A DNA stretch of 64,000 bases from positions 124,001 to 188,000 of the forward strand of contig NZ_ANHY01000013.1 of the NCBI RefSeq assembly GCF_000315795.1, written 5' to 3'. Of this stretch, positions 1-10,881 are shown piece by piece. The first letter of the stretch is position 1; each line of letters begins with the position of its first letter. The position numbers were made by a program, and so were the translations under genes. The notes beneath the pieces are model-generated. The model saw only the letters and a program-made list of their open reading frames with translations, was not told the DNA's origin and did not search any database. Source of the DNA: Caenispirillum salinarum AK4 (lineage in GTDB: Bacteria; Pseudomonadota; Alphaproteobacteria; Rhodospirillales; Rhodospirillaceae).

Positions 1-892
1 ACAGCACGGTGGACAGTAGCACCACCGCCGTCGCCCGGTTGACGTAGATGTCGAACTTGCGCGCGAAGACGTAGACGTTCGCCCCCGCCGGCATGGCGCC
101 GGCCAGCACGGCGACTGTCACCCATTCGGGCCGCAGGTCGAAGACCAGGGCGGCGAAGACCCACACCAGCACCGGCAGCACCAGAAGCTTCAGGGCCGTC
201 ATCACCAGCGCCTCGCGCAGGTCGCCGGCGATGCGGCACGTCGCCAGCGTCGCCCCCACCGCGAACAGCGCCACCGGCGCGGCACCCCGGCCGATGAGCG
301 CCAGCGTCTCGTCCACCACGCCCGGCAGGCGCAGGCCGAGCATGCCGAACACCAGCCCCGACAGCGCCGCGATGACGATGGGGTTGAGGAACACCGACTT
401 GAGCGTCCCGCCCAGGCGCCGCACCCAGCTGCCGCCGCCGCTGCGCCCGGCCTCGATGGCAAGCGTCGTGGCGGTGAACAGGATGGCCGAGTGCACCATG
501 ATGATGAGCATCAAGGGCACCAGCCCGGCATCACCATAGGCCCGCTGGACCAGCGGCAGCCCCACCAGCACCAGATTGCCGAAACCGCCCGACATGGCGG
601 CCAGTCCGCAGGCCTCCGTGCTGTTGCGGAAGACGAAGCGCGACACCAGCCAGCCCAGCGCGAAATGCAGCAGGGCGGCCGAGAAGAACCCGGCGATCAG
701 GCGGGCGTCGAAGCGCCCCTCCACCGCGCCGTTGGCAAGGGTGCGGAACAGAAGCGCCGGGATTGCCAGATAGAAGACGAAGTTGACGATGCCGGATACG
801 CCGGCCTCGGAAATGAGCGACCGGCGGGCGAAGATCCACCCCAGCGCCATGACGCCGAAGATGGGCAGGACGATGCCGAGGGTTTCCGCCAC
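1..892 (-). CDS. AEC family transporter (partial, C-terminus beyond window)
   Basis: The minus-strand frame is open from a GTG at 892 to the window edge and translates to a string of hydrophobic helices. The N-terminal helix reads ETLGIVLPIFGVMALGW and there is a glycine-rich central stretch (MSGGFGNLVLVGLPL), typical of the auxin efflux carrier (AEC/malonate-type permease) family of inner-membrane secondary carriers. The GTG lies four bases after the stop of the rutR-like gene, so the two are probably co-transcribed; an in-frame ATG at 850 would remove half of the first helix. The neighbouring pyrimidine catabolic genes suggest export or import of a pyrimidine breakdown product, but the substrate is inference. 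Confidence 0.8.
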   Translation of the reverse strand, partial: MAETLGIVLPIFGVMALGWIFARRSLISEAGVSGIVNFVFYLAIPALLFRTLANGAVEGRFDARLIAGFFSAALLHFALGWLVSRFVFRNSTEACGLAAMSGGFGNLVLVGLPLVQRAYGDAGLVPLMLIIMVHSAILFTATTLAIEAGRSGGGSWVRRLGGTLKSVFLNPIVIAALSGLVFGMLGLRLPGVVDETLALIGRGAAPVALFAVGATLATCRIAGDLREALVMTALKLLVLPVLVWVFAALVFDLRPEWVTVAVLAGAMPAGANVYVFARKFDIYVNRATAVVLLSTVL

Positions 893-896
893 CGCG

Positions 897-1544
897 TCAG
901 TCCGCGCCGGCCAGCAGACCGCGCAGGATGATGCGCGTCAGCGTCTCGGCCGCCGTCTCGAAATCAGCGTCCTCCAGGTCGTCCTTGCCGAGCACGGCAG
1001 CGACCTGCACGCCGAAGTCGGCGTAGGTCTGCGTCGTCGCCCAGATCATCACCAGCAGGTGGTGCGGGTCGACGGGGCGGATGCGGCCCTGCGCGATCCA
1101 CTGCTCGATCACCCGTGCCTTGGCGTCCGTCCAGTCCTTCAGCGTGGTCCGCAAATACCCGATCAGGTTGGGCGCGCCGTGGATGATCTCGTTGGCGAAG
1201 ACCTTGCTGCCCAGCGGCCGCTCCCGCGACAGGCGCAGCTTCAGCCGCACGTAGTGGGAAATGGCCTCTTCCGGGTCTTCGATCGAATCGAACTCGGCCG
1301 CCGCCGCGAACCAGGTGTTGACGATGTCTTCCAGCACCTGGTGGTACAGGTTCTCCTTGGTCTTGAAATAGTAGTGCAGATTGGCCTTCGGCACGCCGGC
1401 CAGTTCCGCGATGCGGCCGGTGGTCGCGCCCTTGTAGCCGAATTCGGCGAACACCTGCTCGGCGGCGCTGAGTATAAGCGCCTGAGTTTCCTCACGGTTA
1501 CCGGATTTACTGGACTTCAATGCGGGTTTTCGCGCCGAGGCCAT
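897..1544 (-). CDS. rutR: RutR-like TetR family transcriptional regulator
   Basis: This 215-residue repressor has an N-terminal TetR helix-turn-helix (about residues 18-64, with IAELAGVPKANLHYYF) and a C-terminal ligand domain with RutR-like landmarks such as DPHHLLVMIWATTQTYADF. E. coli RutR senses uracil and thymine and controls pyrimidine use. The gene is divergent from the reductive pyrimidine operon. A 16-bp palindrome close to the published RutR box lies 33 bases upstream of its start, which fits uracil-responsive control of both directions and autoregulation. The family assignment is strong; the ligand is inferred. Confidence 0.88.
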   Translation of the reverse strand: MASARKPALKSSKSGNREETQALILSAAEQVFAEFGYKGATTGRIAELAGVPKANLHYYFKTKENLYHQVLEDIVNTWFAAAAEFDSIEDPEEAISHYVRLKLRLSRERPLGSKVFANEIIHGAPNLIGYLRTTLKDWTDAKARVIEQWIAQGRIRPVDPHHLLVMIWATTQTYADFGVQVAAVLGKDDLEDADFETAAETLTRIILRGLLAGAD

Positions 1545-1577
1545 GTCAATTTCCCAGAAAATTGCTCGAATACCAAC

Positions 1578-1593
1578 TTGACCAATCGGTCAA
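1578..1593. promoter_or_regulatory. RutR-type operator palindrome
   Basis: TTGACCAATCGGTCAA has perfect 6-bp arms (TTGACC/GGTCAA) and differs by one base from the E. coli RutR consensus TTGACCANNTGGTCAA as I recall it. It sits in the divergent gap just upstream of the rutR-like gene. On the plus strand its first half can act as a -35 (TTGACC), followed 18 bases later by TAGCAT (1602-1607), so a bound repressor would cover the presumed promoter of the catabolic operon. The promoter reading is inference. Confidence 0.75.
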
Positions 1594-1601
1594 GCGATGG
1601 C

Positions 1602-2171
1602 TAGCATGAATGTGTCGGAAGCGGACTCGACCCACAAAAACCATAAGGGCGCGTCCGTGTCCACCGGAGCTAGGGAGGCGCCGATGGACGCACCGACGGA
1701 AACGTCTCGGGAAAGGTGAGCCGCGGGCTGGTGCCCGGAGGACTCGACACGCCACCCGATACACCCGCCCATCCTGCGCGCACGGGATGGCGAAAACTGG
1801 GAGATCACCATGCGCGACATCATCCTCAGTACCCCCGATACCACCTGACGACGGACCGCCGCGGCCGCGTCAGCGCCGTCGACCGTCTACACGATTAGCG
1901 CATCACCTGTGCCCAAGCCGCCGGCCGCACCCGACCTGCGCGGCGGCTGACGGGAAAGGTGTATCCGCACGCGGATGATCCTCCGCCTCTTCGCCCGTGA
2001 TCGCGGGGGAAGACGCTCGCGCCTTGCCGCATTGCCGGCGGGGCGCGGCGCCGGGAGAGGTCTGTCCGCACCGACCATGACCGCCGCGTCCGGCTCCCCC
2101 GCCGGCCGCGAACGCCTCCGGCTTGCCCGACGCCAGCGGCCCGGAGGCACCCCCGACCCAGGGAGCACACG
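1602..2171 (+). other. Long leader of the pyrimidine operon, no convincing gene
   Basis: About 570 bases separate the RutR-type palindrome from the first catabolic gene. The only readable frames are arginine/proline-rich and match nothing I recognise. One short frame has a good Shine-Dalgarno: ATG at 1810 preceded by GGGAG (1799-1803), encoding the 12-residue peptide MRDIILSTPDTT and stopping at 1848. It may be a leader peptide or chance. No riboswitch class could be identified by eye. Confidence 0.4.
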
Positions 2172-3449
2172 ATGACCGCGCTTCAGAACCTGAAAATCAA
2201 CGGCGAGCGCCTGTGGGACAGCCTGATGGAGATGGCGAAGATCGGCGCCACCCCCAAGGGCGGCGTCTGCCGCCTGGCGCTGACCGACCTGGACAAGCAG
2301 GGCCGCGACCTGTTCGTGCAGTGGTGCAAGGACGCCGGCTGCACCATCCGCGTCGACAAGATGGGCAACATCTTCGCCCGCCGCGAGGGCAGGAACCCCG
2401 CCCTGCCGCCCATCGTCACCGGCAGCCACCTGGACAGCCAGCCGACGGGCGGGCGCTTCGACGGCGTCTACGGCGTGCTGGCGGGGCTGGAGGTGATCCG
2501 CACGCTGAATGACCTGAACTACGAGACCGAAGCCCCGGTCGAGGTCGCGGTCTGGACCAACGAGGAAGGTTCGCGCTTCGCGCCGGCCATGGTGTCCTCG
2601 GGCGTCTTCGCGGGCGTGTTCGACCTGGACTACGGCCTGTCGCGCAAGGACCAGGACGGCAGGACCATGGGCGAGGAGCTGGAACGCATCGGCTACTCCG
2701 GCCCCGACGACGCCAGCCACGCCGCCCACCCCGTCGGCGCCTACTTCGAGGCCCACATCGAGCAGGGGCCGATCCTGGAAGCCGAGGACAAGACCATCGG
2801 CGTGGTCACCGACGCGCAAGGGCAGCGGTGGTACGAGGTCACCTTCACGGGCGTGGAAAGCCACGCCGGCCCCACCCCCATGAACCGCCGCAAGGACGCG
2901 CTGCTGGGCGCGGCGCGGGTGGTGGACGCGGTCAACCGCATCGGCCTCAAGCACGCGCCCACCGCCTGCGCGACGGTGGGCATGATGACGGTCTACCCCA
3001 ACTCGCGTAACGTCATTCCCGGCAACGTCTTCTTCACCATCGACTTCCGCCACCCGTCCGACGACGTGCTGGCGGAGATGGACCGCGAGATGCGGGCCGA
3101 GGTCGACCGTATCGCCGCCGAGATCGGCCTGGACTGCCAGCTTGAGCAGATCTTCTACTACAAGCCCGTGAAGTTCGAGGAAAGCTGCGTCGCCGCCGTC
3201 CGCAAGGGCGTGGAGGAAGGCGGGTTCAGCGTCCGCGACATGGTCTCGGGCGCCGGGCACGACGCCTGCTATCTGGCCCGTGTCGCGCCCGCCGGCATGA
3301 TCTTCGTGCCCTGCATCGACGGCATCAGCCACAACGAGGTGGAAGACGCCAAGCCCGAATGGATCGCGGCGGGCTGCGAGGTGCTGCTGCACGCCATGCT
3401 CCAGAAGGCCAACGAAACCGCCAAGGCGACACCGGAGCCGGCCGAGTAA
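2172..3449 (+). CDS. Zn-dependent M20 amidohydrolase, beta-ureidopropionase type
   Basis: This 425-residue enzyme belongs to the hydantoinase/carbamoylase branch of the M20 metallohydrolases (HyuC/AmaB/PydC/AllC group). Visible landmarks are the metal-binding GSHLDSQPTGGRFDGVYGVL near residue 80, TNEEGSRF, HIEQGP, the dimer-domain FTGVESHAGPTPM, SGAGHDACY and the C-terminal HNE. In this operon the expected reaction is hydrolysis of N-carbamoyl-beta-alanine (or the isobutyrate) to beta-alanine, CO2 and ammonia, the last step of reductive uracil/thymine degradation. N-carbamoyl-L-amino acid or allantoate specificity cannot be excluded from sequence, but the preTA and dihydropyrimidinase neighbours favour the pyrimidine role. 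Confidence 0.88.
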   Translation: MTALQNLKINGERLWDSLMEMAKIGATPKGGVCRLALTDLDKQGRDLFVQWCKDAGCTIRVDKMGNIFARREGRNPALPPIVTGSHLDSQPTGGRFDGVYGVLAGLEVIRTLNDLNYETEAPVEVAVWTNEEGSRFAPAMVSSGVFAGVFDLDYGLSRKDQDGRTMGEELERIGYSGPDDASHAAHPVGAYFEAHIEQGPILEAEDKTIGVVTDAQGQRWYEVTFTGVESHAGPTPMNRRKDALLGAARVVDAVNRIGLKHAPTACATVGMMTVYPNSRNVIPGNVFFTIDFRHPSDDVLAEMDREMRAEVDRIAAEIGLDCQLEQIFYYKPVKFEESCVAAVRKGVEEGGFSVRDMVSGAGHDACYLARVAPAGMIFVPCIDGISHNEVEDAKPEWIAAGCEVLLHAMLQKANETAKATPEPAE

Positions 3450-3497
3450 GGCCGCCTGCCCGCCTGTCCCAACGATCACAGAAGAACGGGGAGCACC

Positions 3498-4907
3498 ATG
3501 GGAACCATGGGAGACATCAAGGCCGGCCGCCTGGACGCGGCGGCCCTGGCGGACAACTTCGCCGACGCCCACCCGCCGCTGGACGACAAGAACGCCGTCA
3601 TCGAGGCCAGCCGCTGCTACTACTGCTATGACGCGCCGTGCATCAAGGCCTGCCCGACGGGCATCGACATCCCCAGCTTCATCAAGAAGATCACCACGGG
3701 GAACCTGAAGGGCTCGGCGGCCGATATTCTTTCCGCCAACATCATGGGCGGCATGTGCGCCCGCGTCTGCCCGACGGAAATCCTCTGCGAGGACAAGTGC
3801 GTCCGCAACGCCGAGGGCCACAAGCCGGTCGAGATCGGCAACCTGCAGCGCTACGCCACCGACAAGCTGTTCGCCGCCGGCACACAGTTGTTCGAGCGCG
3901 ACGCGCCGACCGGCAAGCGCATCGCCGTGGTCGGCGGCGGCCCCGCCGGCCTGTCCTGCGCCCACCGCCTGGCCGTGCTGGGCCATGACGTGACGGTGTT
4001 CGAGGCCCGCGAGAAGCTGGGCGGGCTGAACGAATACGGTATCGCCGCCTACAAGACCGTCGACGACTACGCGGCGCGGGAAGTGGACTACATCCTGTCC
4101 ATCGGCGGCATCACCGTGCAGACGGGCAAGGCCTTGGGGCGCGACTTCAGCCTCGCCGACCTGCGCGCCCAGTACGACGCCGTGTTCCTGGGCCTGGGCC
4201 TGGGGGCGGTGAACGCGCTCCGCTGCGACGGCGAGGACCTGAACGGCGTCTACAACGCCGTGGACTTCATCGCCGATATCCGCCAGGCACAAGACCTGTC
4301 CGCCCTGCCCGTCGGCCGCCGCGTGGTGGTGATCGGCGGCGGCAACACCGCCGTCGACGCCGCCGTGCAGACCAGGAAGCTGGGGGCGGAAGACGTCACC
4401 CTCGTCTACCGCCGCGGCAAGAACACCATGTCCGCCACCTGGGTGGAGCAGGAGTTCGCGCAAGTAAACGGCGTCACCGTCAAGCACTGGCTCGCTCCCA
4501 AGCGCGTCATCGCCGAGGACGGCACGGTCACGGGCGTGGAGTTCGCCTACACCGCCACCGGCCCCGACGGCAAACTGACCGAAACCGGCGAGACCGCCGT
4601 CATCCCCTGCGACACGGTGCTCAAGGCCATCGGCCAGATGTTCGTGCCCGCCACCATCTCCGACGACGGCGCGGCGGTGCTGGACCTGGACGGCGGCCGC
4701 ATCGCGGTGGATGAAACCCGCCGCACCTCGGTGGACGGTGTGTGGGCCGGCGGCGACTGCGTGGCCGGCGGCCAGGACCTGACGGTGCAGGGCGTCGAGG
4801 ACGGCAAGATCGCCGCCCACGCCATCGACGCCTGGCTGCGCGCCGGCATCGCCACCGGCACGGCCGCCGAGCCCGGCGCCGGCGCCACCGCTTCCCAGCC
4901 CGCCTGA
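3498..4907 (+). CDS. preT: NAD-dependent dihydropyrimidine dehydrogenase subunit PreT
   Basis: The 469-residue flavoprotein subunit has an N-terminal cysteine-rich region for Fe-S clusters (CYYCYDAPC, ACPTGIDIPSFI, CARVCPTEILCEDKCVRN, about residues 39-112). An FAD-binding dinucleotide fold follows (IAVVGGGPAGLSCAHRLA), then a nucleotide-binding fold (VVVIGGGNTAVDAA), as in the N-terminal half of dihydropyrimidine dehydrogenase and GltD-like proteins. It passes electrons between NADH and PreA during reduction of uracil or thymine to the 5,6-dihydro form. It lies 48 bases after the amidohydrolase and 33 bases before preA; ATG at 3498 is preceded by GGGGAG. Confidence 0.93.
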   Translation: MGTMGDIKAGRLDAAALADNFADAHPPLDDKNAVIEASRCYYCYDAPCIKACPTGIDIPSFIKKITTGNLKGSAADILSANIMGGMCARVCPTEILCEDKCVRNAEGHKPVEIGNLQRYATDKLFAAGTQLFERDAPTGKRIAVVGGGPAGLSCAHRLAVLGHDVTVFEAREKLGGLNEYGIAAYKTVDDYAAREVDYILSIGGITVQTGKALGRDFSLADLRAQYDAVFLGLGLGAVNALRCDGEDLNGVYNAVDFIADIRQAQDLSALPVGRRVVVIGGGNTAVDAAVQTRKLGAEDVTLVYRRGKNTMSATWVEQEFAQVNGVTVKHWLAPKRVIAEDGTVTGVEFAYTATGPDGKLTETGETAVIPCDTVLKAIGQMFVPATISDDGAAVLDLDGGRIAVDETRRTSVDGVWAGGDCVAGGQDLTVQGVEDGKIAAHAIDAWLRAGIATGTAAEPGAGATASQPA

Positions 4908-4940
4908 CGCGCGCCCTGACAAGCTAAAAGGAACCGAGAC

Positions 4941-6221
4941 ATGGCGGACCTTTCCTGCACCATCGCCGGCATCAAGTCGCCCAACCCCTTCTGGCTGGCG
5001 AGCGCGCCGCCAACCGACAAGCAGTACAACGTCGAGCGCGCCTTCCGCGCCGGCTGGGGCGGCGTCGTGTGGAAGACGCTGGGCATCGACCCGCCGGTGG
5101 TCAACGTGTCGTCGCGCTACGGCGCCATCGACTACAACGGCACCCGCATGGCGGGGCTCAACAACATCGAGCTGATTACCGACCGGCCGCTGGCCGTCAA
5201 CCTGGCGGAAATCGCCGACGTCAAGAAGAAGTGGCCCGACCGCGCCGTCATCGTCAGCCTCATGGTCCCGTGCAATGAGGAAGACTGGAAATACATCCTG
5301 CCGCTGGTGGAGGAAACCGGCGCCGACGGCGTGGAGTTGAACTTCGGCTGCCCCCACGGCATGTCCGAGCGCGGCATGGGCGCGGCCGTCGGGCAGGTGC
5401 CCGAATACGTCCAGATGGTCACCGGCTGGGTGAAGAAGTATTCCAGCCTGCCCTGCCTGGTGAAGCTGACGCCGAACATCACCGACGTCCGCCACCCCGC
5501 CCGCGCGGCCAAGAACGGCGGAGCGGACGGCGTGTCGCTCATCAACACCATCAACTCCATCGTCTCGGTGGACCTGGACGTCATGGCGCCCACCCCCACC
5601 GTCGACGGCAAGGGCACCCACGGGGGCTACTGCGGCCCGGCGGTCAAGCCCATCGCGCTGAACATGGTGGCGGAAATCGCCCGTGACCCGGCCACCCACG
5701 GCCTGCCCATGTCGGGCATCGGCGGCATCTCCACCTGGCGCGACGCGGCGGAATACATCGCGCTGGGCTGCGGCTCGGTCCAGGTGTGCACGGCGGCCAT
5801 GCACCACGGCTTCCGCATCGTCGAAGACATGATCGACGGGCTGAGCAACTGGATGGACGCCAAGGGCTACCGCACCATCGAGGACTTCCGCGGCATGGCG
5901 GTCGGCAACGTGACCGACTGGAACCAGCTGAACATGAATTACGACATCAAGGCCCGCATCGACGATGACAAGTGCATCAAGTGCGGCCTGTGCCACATCG
6001 CCTGCGAGGACACGAGCCACCAGGCGATCCGCTTCCACCAGGGAGCGGAGCCCGACGACCGCAAGTTCGAGGTCGTCGACGAGGACTGCGTCGGCTGCAA
6101 CCTGTGCATGCTCGCCTGCCCCGTGCCGGACTGCATCACCATGGAGCGCGTCGACGACGGGGAGACGTACCGGAACTGGACCCAGCACCCCAACAATCCG
6201 ATGCGCAAGGAACCCGCCTGA
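4941..6221 (+). CDS. preA: NAD-dependent dihydropyrimidine dehydrogenase subunit PreA
   Basis: This 426-residue protein is a dihydroorotate-dehydrogenase-like FMN barrel followed by a ferredoxin domain. The barrel carries NPFWLASAPPT at the start, VELNFGCPHGMSERGMG, LVKLTPNI and GIGGISTWRDA. Two 4Fe-4S motifs lie near residues 346-400 (CIKCGLCHIAC and CVGCNLCMLACPVPDC). It carries the pyrimidine-reducing site and pairs with PreT. The order preT-preA in one operon with the two later pathway enzymes makes the assignment very secure. Confidence 0.95.
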   Translation: MADLSCTIAGIKSPNPFWLASAPPTDKQYNVERAFRAGWGGVVWKTLGIDPPVVNVSSRYGAIDYNGTRMAGLNNIELITDRPLAVNLAEIADVKKKWPDRAVIVSLMVPCNEEDWKYILPLVEETGADGVELNFGCPHGMSERGMGAAVGQVPEYVQMVTGWVKKYSSLPCLVKLTPNITDVRHPARAAKNGGADGVSLINTINSIVSVDLDVMAPTPTVDGKGTHGGYCGPAVKPIALNMVAEIARDPATHGLPMSGIGGISTWRDAAEYIALGCGSVQVCTAAMHHGFRIVEDMIDGLSNWMDAKGYRTIEDFRGMAVGNVTDWNQLNMNYDIKARIDDDKCIKCGLCHIACEDTSHQAIRFHQGAEPDDRKFEVVDEDCVGCNLCMLACPVPDCITMERVDDGETYRNWTQHPNNPMRKEPA

Positions 6222-6289
6222 GCCCCCAAAAGGGGCTCTGAAGAAGCGGGAGCGCCCCTCCCCCACGGGATAAACAGGGAGCTTCTCTC

Positions 6290-9384
<3,095 letters not shown>

Positions 9385-9433
9385 CCAACGCAGCTCCCAG
9401 GCCGACCGCGTACACGGGTCAACGGCCTAGACT

Positions 9434-9470
9434 GGGGGAGGTCCCGACACCGGGGCTTCCCCCTTTTTTT
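9434..9470 (+). terminator. Intrinsic terminator of the pyrimidine operon
   Basis: A 13-bp stem (9434-9446 with 9451-9463, including two G-T pairs) closes an ACAC loop and is followed by seven T (9464-9470). The T run is on the plus side only, so it ends the hydA operon and does not serve the convergent secretion genes. Confidence 0.9.
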
Positions 9471-9491
9471 GTGTCGACCGACGGTACGCCG

Positions 9492-10877
9492 TCAGCTTTC
9501 GCGGAAGCTGCGGCGGACGCTTTCGGCCAGCGGCTGGATCAGGTAGTCCAGCATGGTGCGGGTGCCCGTCAGGATCATCACATCGGCCGGCATCCCCGCC
9601 ATCAGGCGGACGTCTTCACCGCCGGCGGTTTCAAGGGCCTCGGGATCAACCTCGACCCGCGCCAGGAAATAGGGCTCGCCGGAGGCCTCGTCCGTCAGCC
9701 GGTCGGCGGAAATCGACCGCAGCGTGCCGACGATCTGCGGCATGGACCGCTGGCGGTAGGCCGTCAGCACCACCCGCGCCGCCATGCCGGGGCGCACCGT
9801 GTCGATGTCCACCGGCTTGACGCGCGCCTCCACCACCAGCCGCGCCGCCTCGGGCACGATATCGAGGATGGGCTCTCCCGCGCCGAGGACGCCGCCGGCT
9901 TCGGTGGTGACGCGCACGTTCATCACGCGCCCGTCGATCGGCGCGCGGACCAGCCGGCGCGCAAGGACGTCGGCCCGCGACGGCGCCTGGCTGCGCAGCC
10001 GCGCGAGTTCCGCCCGCACGCGCGTCAACTCTTCGCTCACCCGTTCGTGATCCTGCTGGCGCAGCGTCAGGCGCTCCATCTCCGTCTCGCCGATCTTCTG
10101 CCCGTTGCGGGCGATGGAGGCGCGGTTCGCCGCCATCTCCGCCCGGATGTCCGCCTGCTGCCGCTTGAGCGCCAGAAGCCGCGGCAGCCGTTCCAAGCCG
10201 CTGCGGTAGAGCTGCTCCACATTGGCGATCTCCTCCGCGATGAGGGCGACCTGCTCCTCCTGCGCCGCGATCACCTGGCGCAGGCCGGTGATCTCCTCGT
10301 CCAACTGCGCGACCCGGCGCGACAGGATGCGCTCGCGCCCCTGCCGCGCGGCGCGGCGGCTGTCGAACAGCGCCTTCTCTCCGGCCCTGGCGGTCGTGGC
10401 TGTAGCAGCGTCGTCCTCGGCCGGCGGCGACGCCAGGGCGTCCGGCCAGGCGATGGCCGCCGCGTCCGCCTGCTCGGCCGTCAGCCGTGCCTCGGTCGCC
10501 GTCAGGTGGAGGATGCGCTCGCGCAGTTCGCGGTATTCGGCCAGCGCGCGGGTATCCTCCAGGGTCACCAGCGGTTCTCCGGCCTGCACGGCCTGGCCCT
10601 CGCGCACATGGATGGCGCGCAGGATGCCGCCTTCCAGGTGCTGGACCGTCTTGCGGTGGCCGTCGGGGCTGACGACGCCCGGCGCCACCGCCGCACCGGC
10701 CAGCGGCGCCACCGCCGCCCAGGTCCCCAGGCCGCCGAAGAAGACGATGGCGACACCGTACCCCAGACGCCGCGATCCCCGCGTCAGGCGCGACAGCGAG
10801 GCCGCGGGCCGTTCGCCCGCGGCCCTGGCTTCGTCGTCCGGGGGGCGCCCCATGAGGACCTTCAAGCGGTCGATCAT
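9492..10877 (-). CDS. Type I secretion membrane fusion protein, HlyD family
   Basis: A 461-residue periplasmic adaptor with one N-terminal membrane helix (LGYGVAIVFFGGLGTWAAVAPLAGAAV trimmed), a lipoyl/barrel segment (TVQHLEGGILRAIHVREGQAVQAGEPLVTLE in part), a long coiled-coil hairpin (about residues 110-270) and the C-terminal HlyD/PrtE beta-barrel (VRAPIDGRVMNVRVTTEAGG). ATG 10877 lies four bases after the stop of the ABC gene; a longer in-frame start at 10949 would overlap that gene and adds only basic low-complexity sequence. It bridges the inner-membrane exporter and an outer-membrane channel; no TolC gene is in the window. Confidence 0.9.
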   Translation of the reverse strand: MIDRLKVLMGRPPDDEARAAGERPAASLSRLTRGSRRLGYGVAIVFFGGLGTWAAVAPLAGAAVAPGVVSPDGHRKTVQHLEGGILRAIHVREGQAVQAGEPLVTLEDTRALAEYRELRERILHLTATEARLTAEQADAAAIAWPDALASPPAEDDAATATTARAGEKALFDSRRAARQGRERILSRRVAQLDEEITGLRQVIAAQEEQVALIAEEIANVEQLYRSGLERLPRLLALKRQQADIRAEMAANRASIARNGQKIGETEMERLTLRQQDHERVSEELTRVRAELARLRSQAPSRADVLARRLVRAPIDGRVMNVRVTTEAGGVLGAGEPILDIVPEAARLVVEARVKPVDIDTVRPGMAARVVLTAYRQRSMPQIVGTLRSISADRLTDEASGEPYFLARVEVDPEALETAGGEDVRLMAGMPADVMILTGTRTMLDYLIQPLAESVRRSFRES

Positions 10878-10881
10878 GGCC

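Noticed and set aside
1887-6266. A 1459-codon open frame on the minus strand opposite the pyrimidine operon
   Set aside because: It is antisense to hydrolase, preT and preA, which have clear motifs and starts. Its product is Gly/Ala/His/Asp-rich low complexity, a usual by-product of very high GC3.
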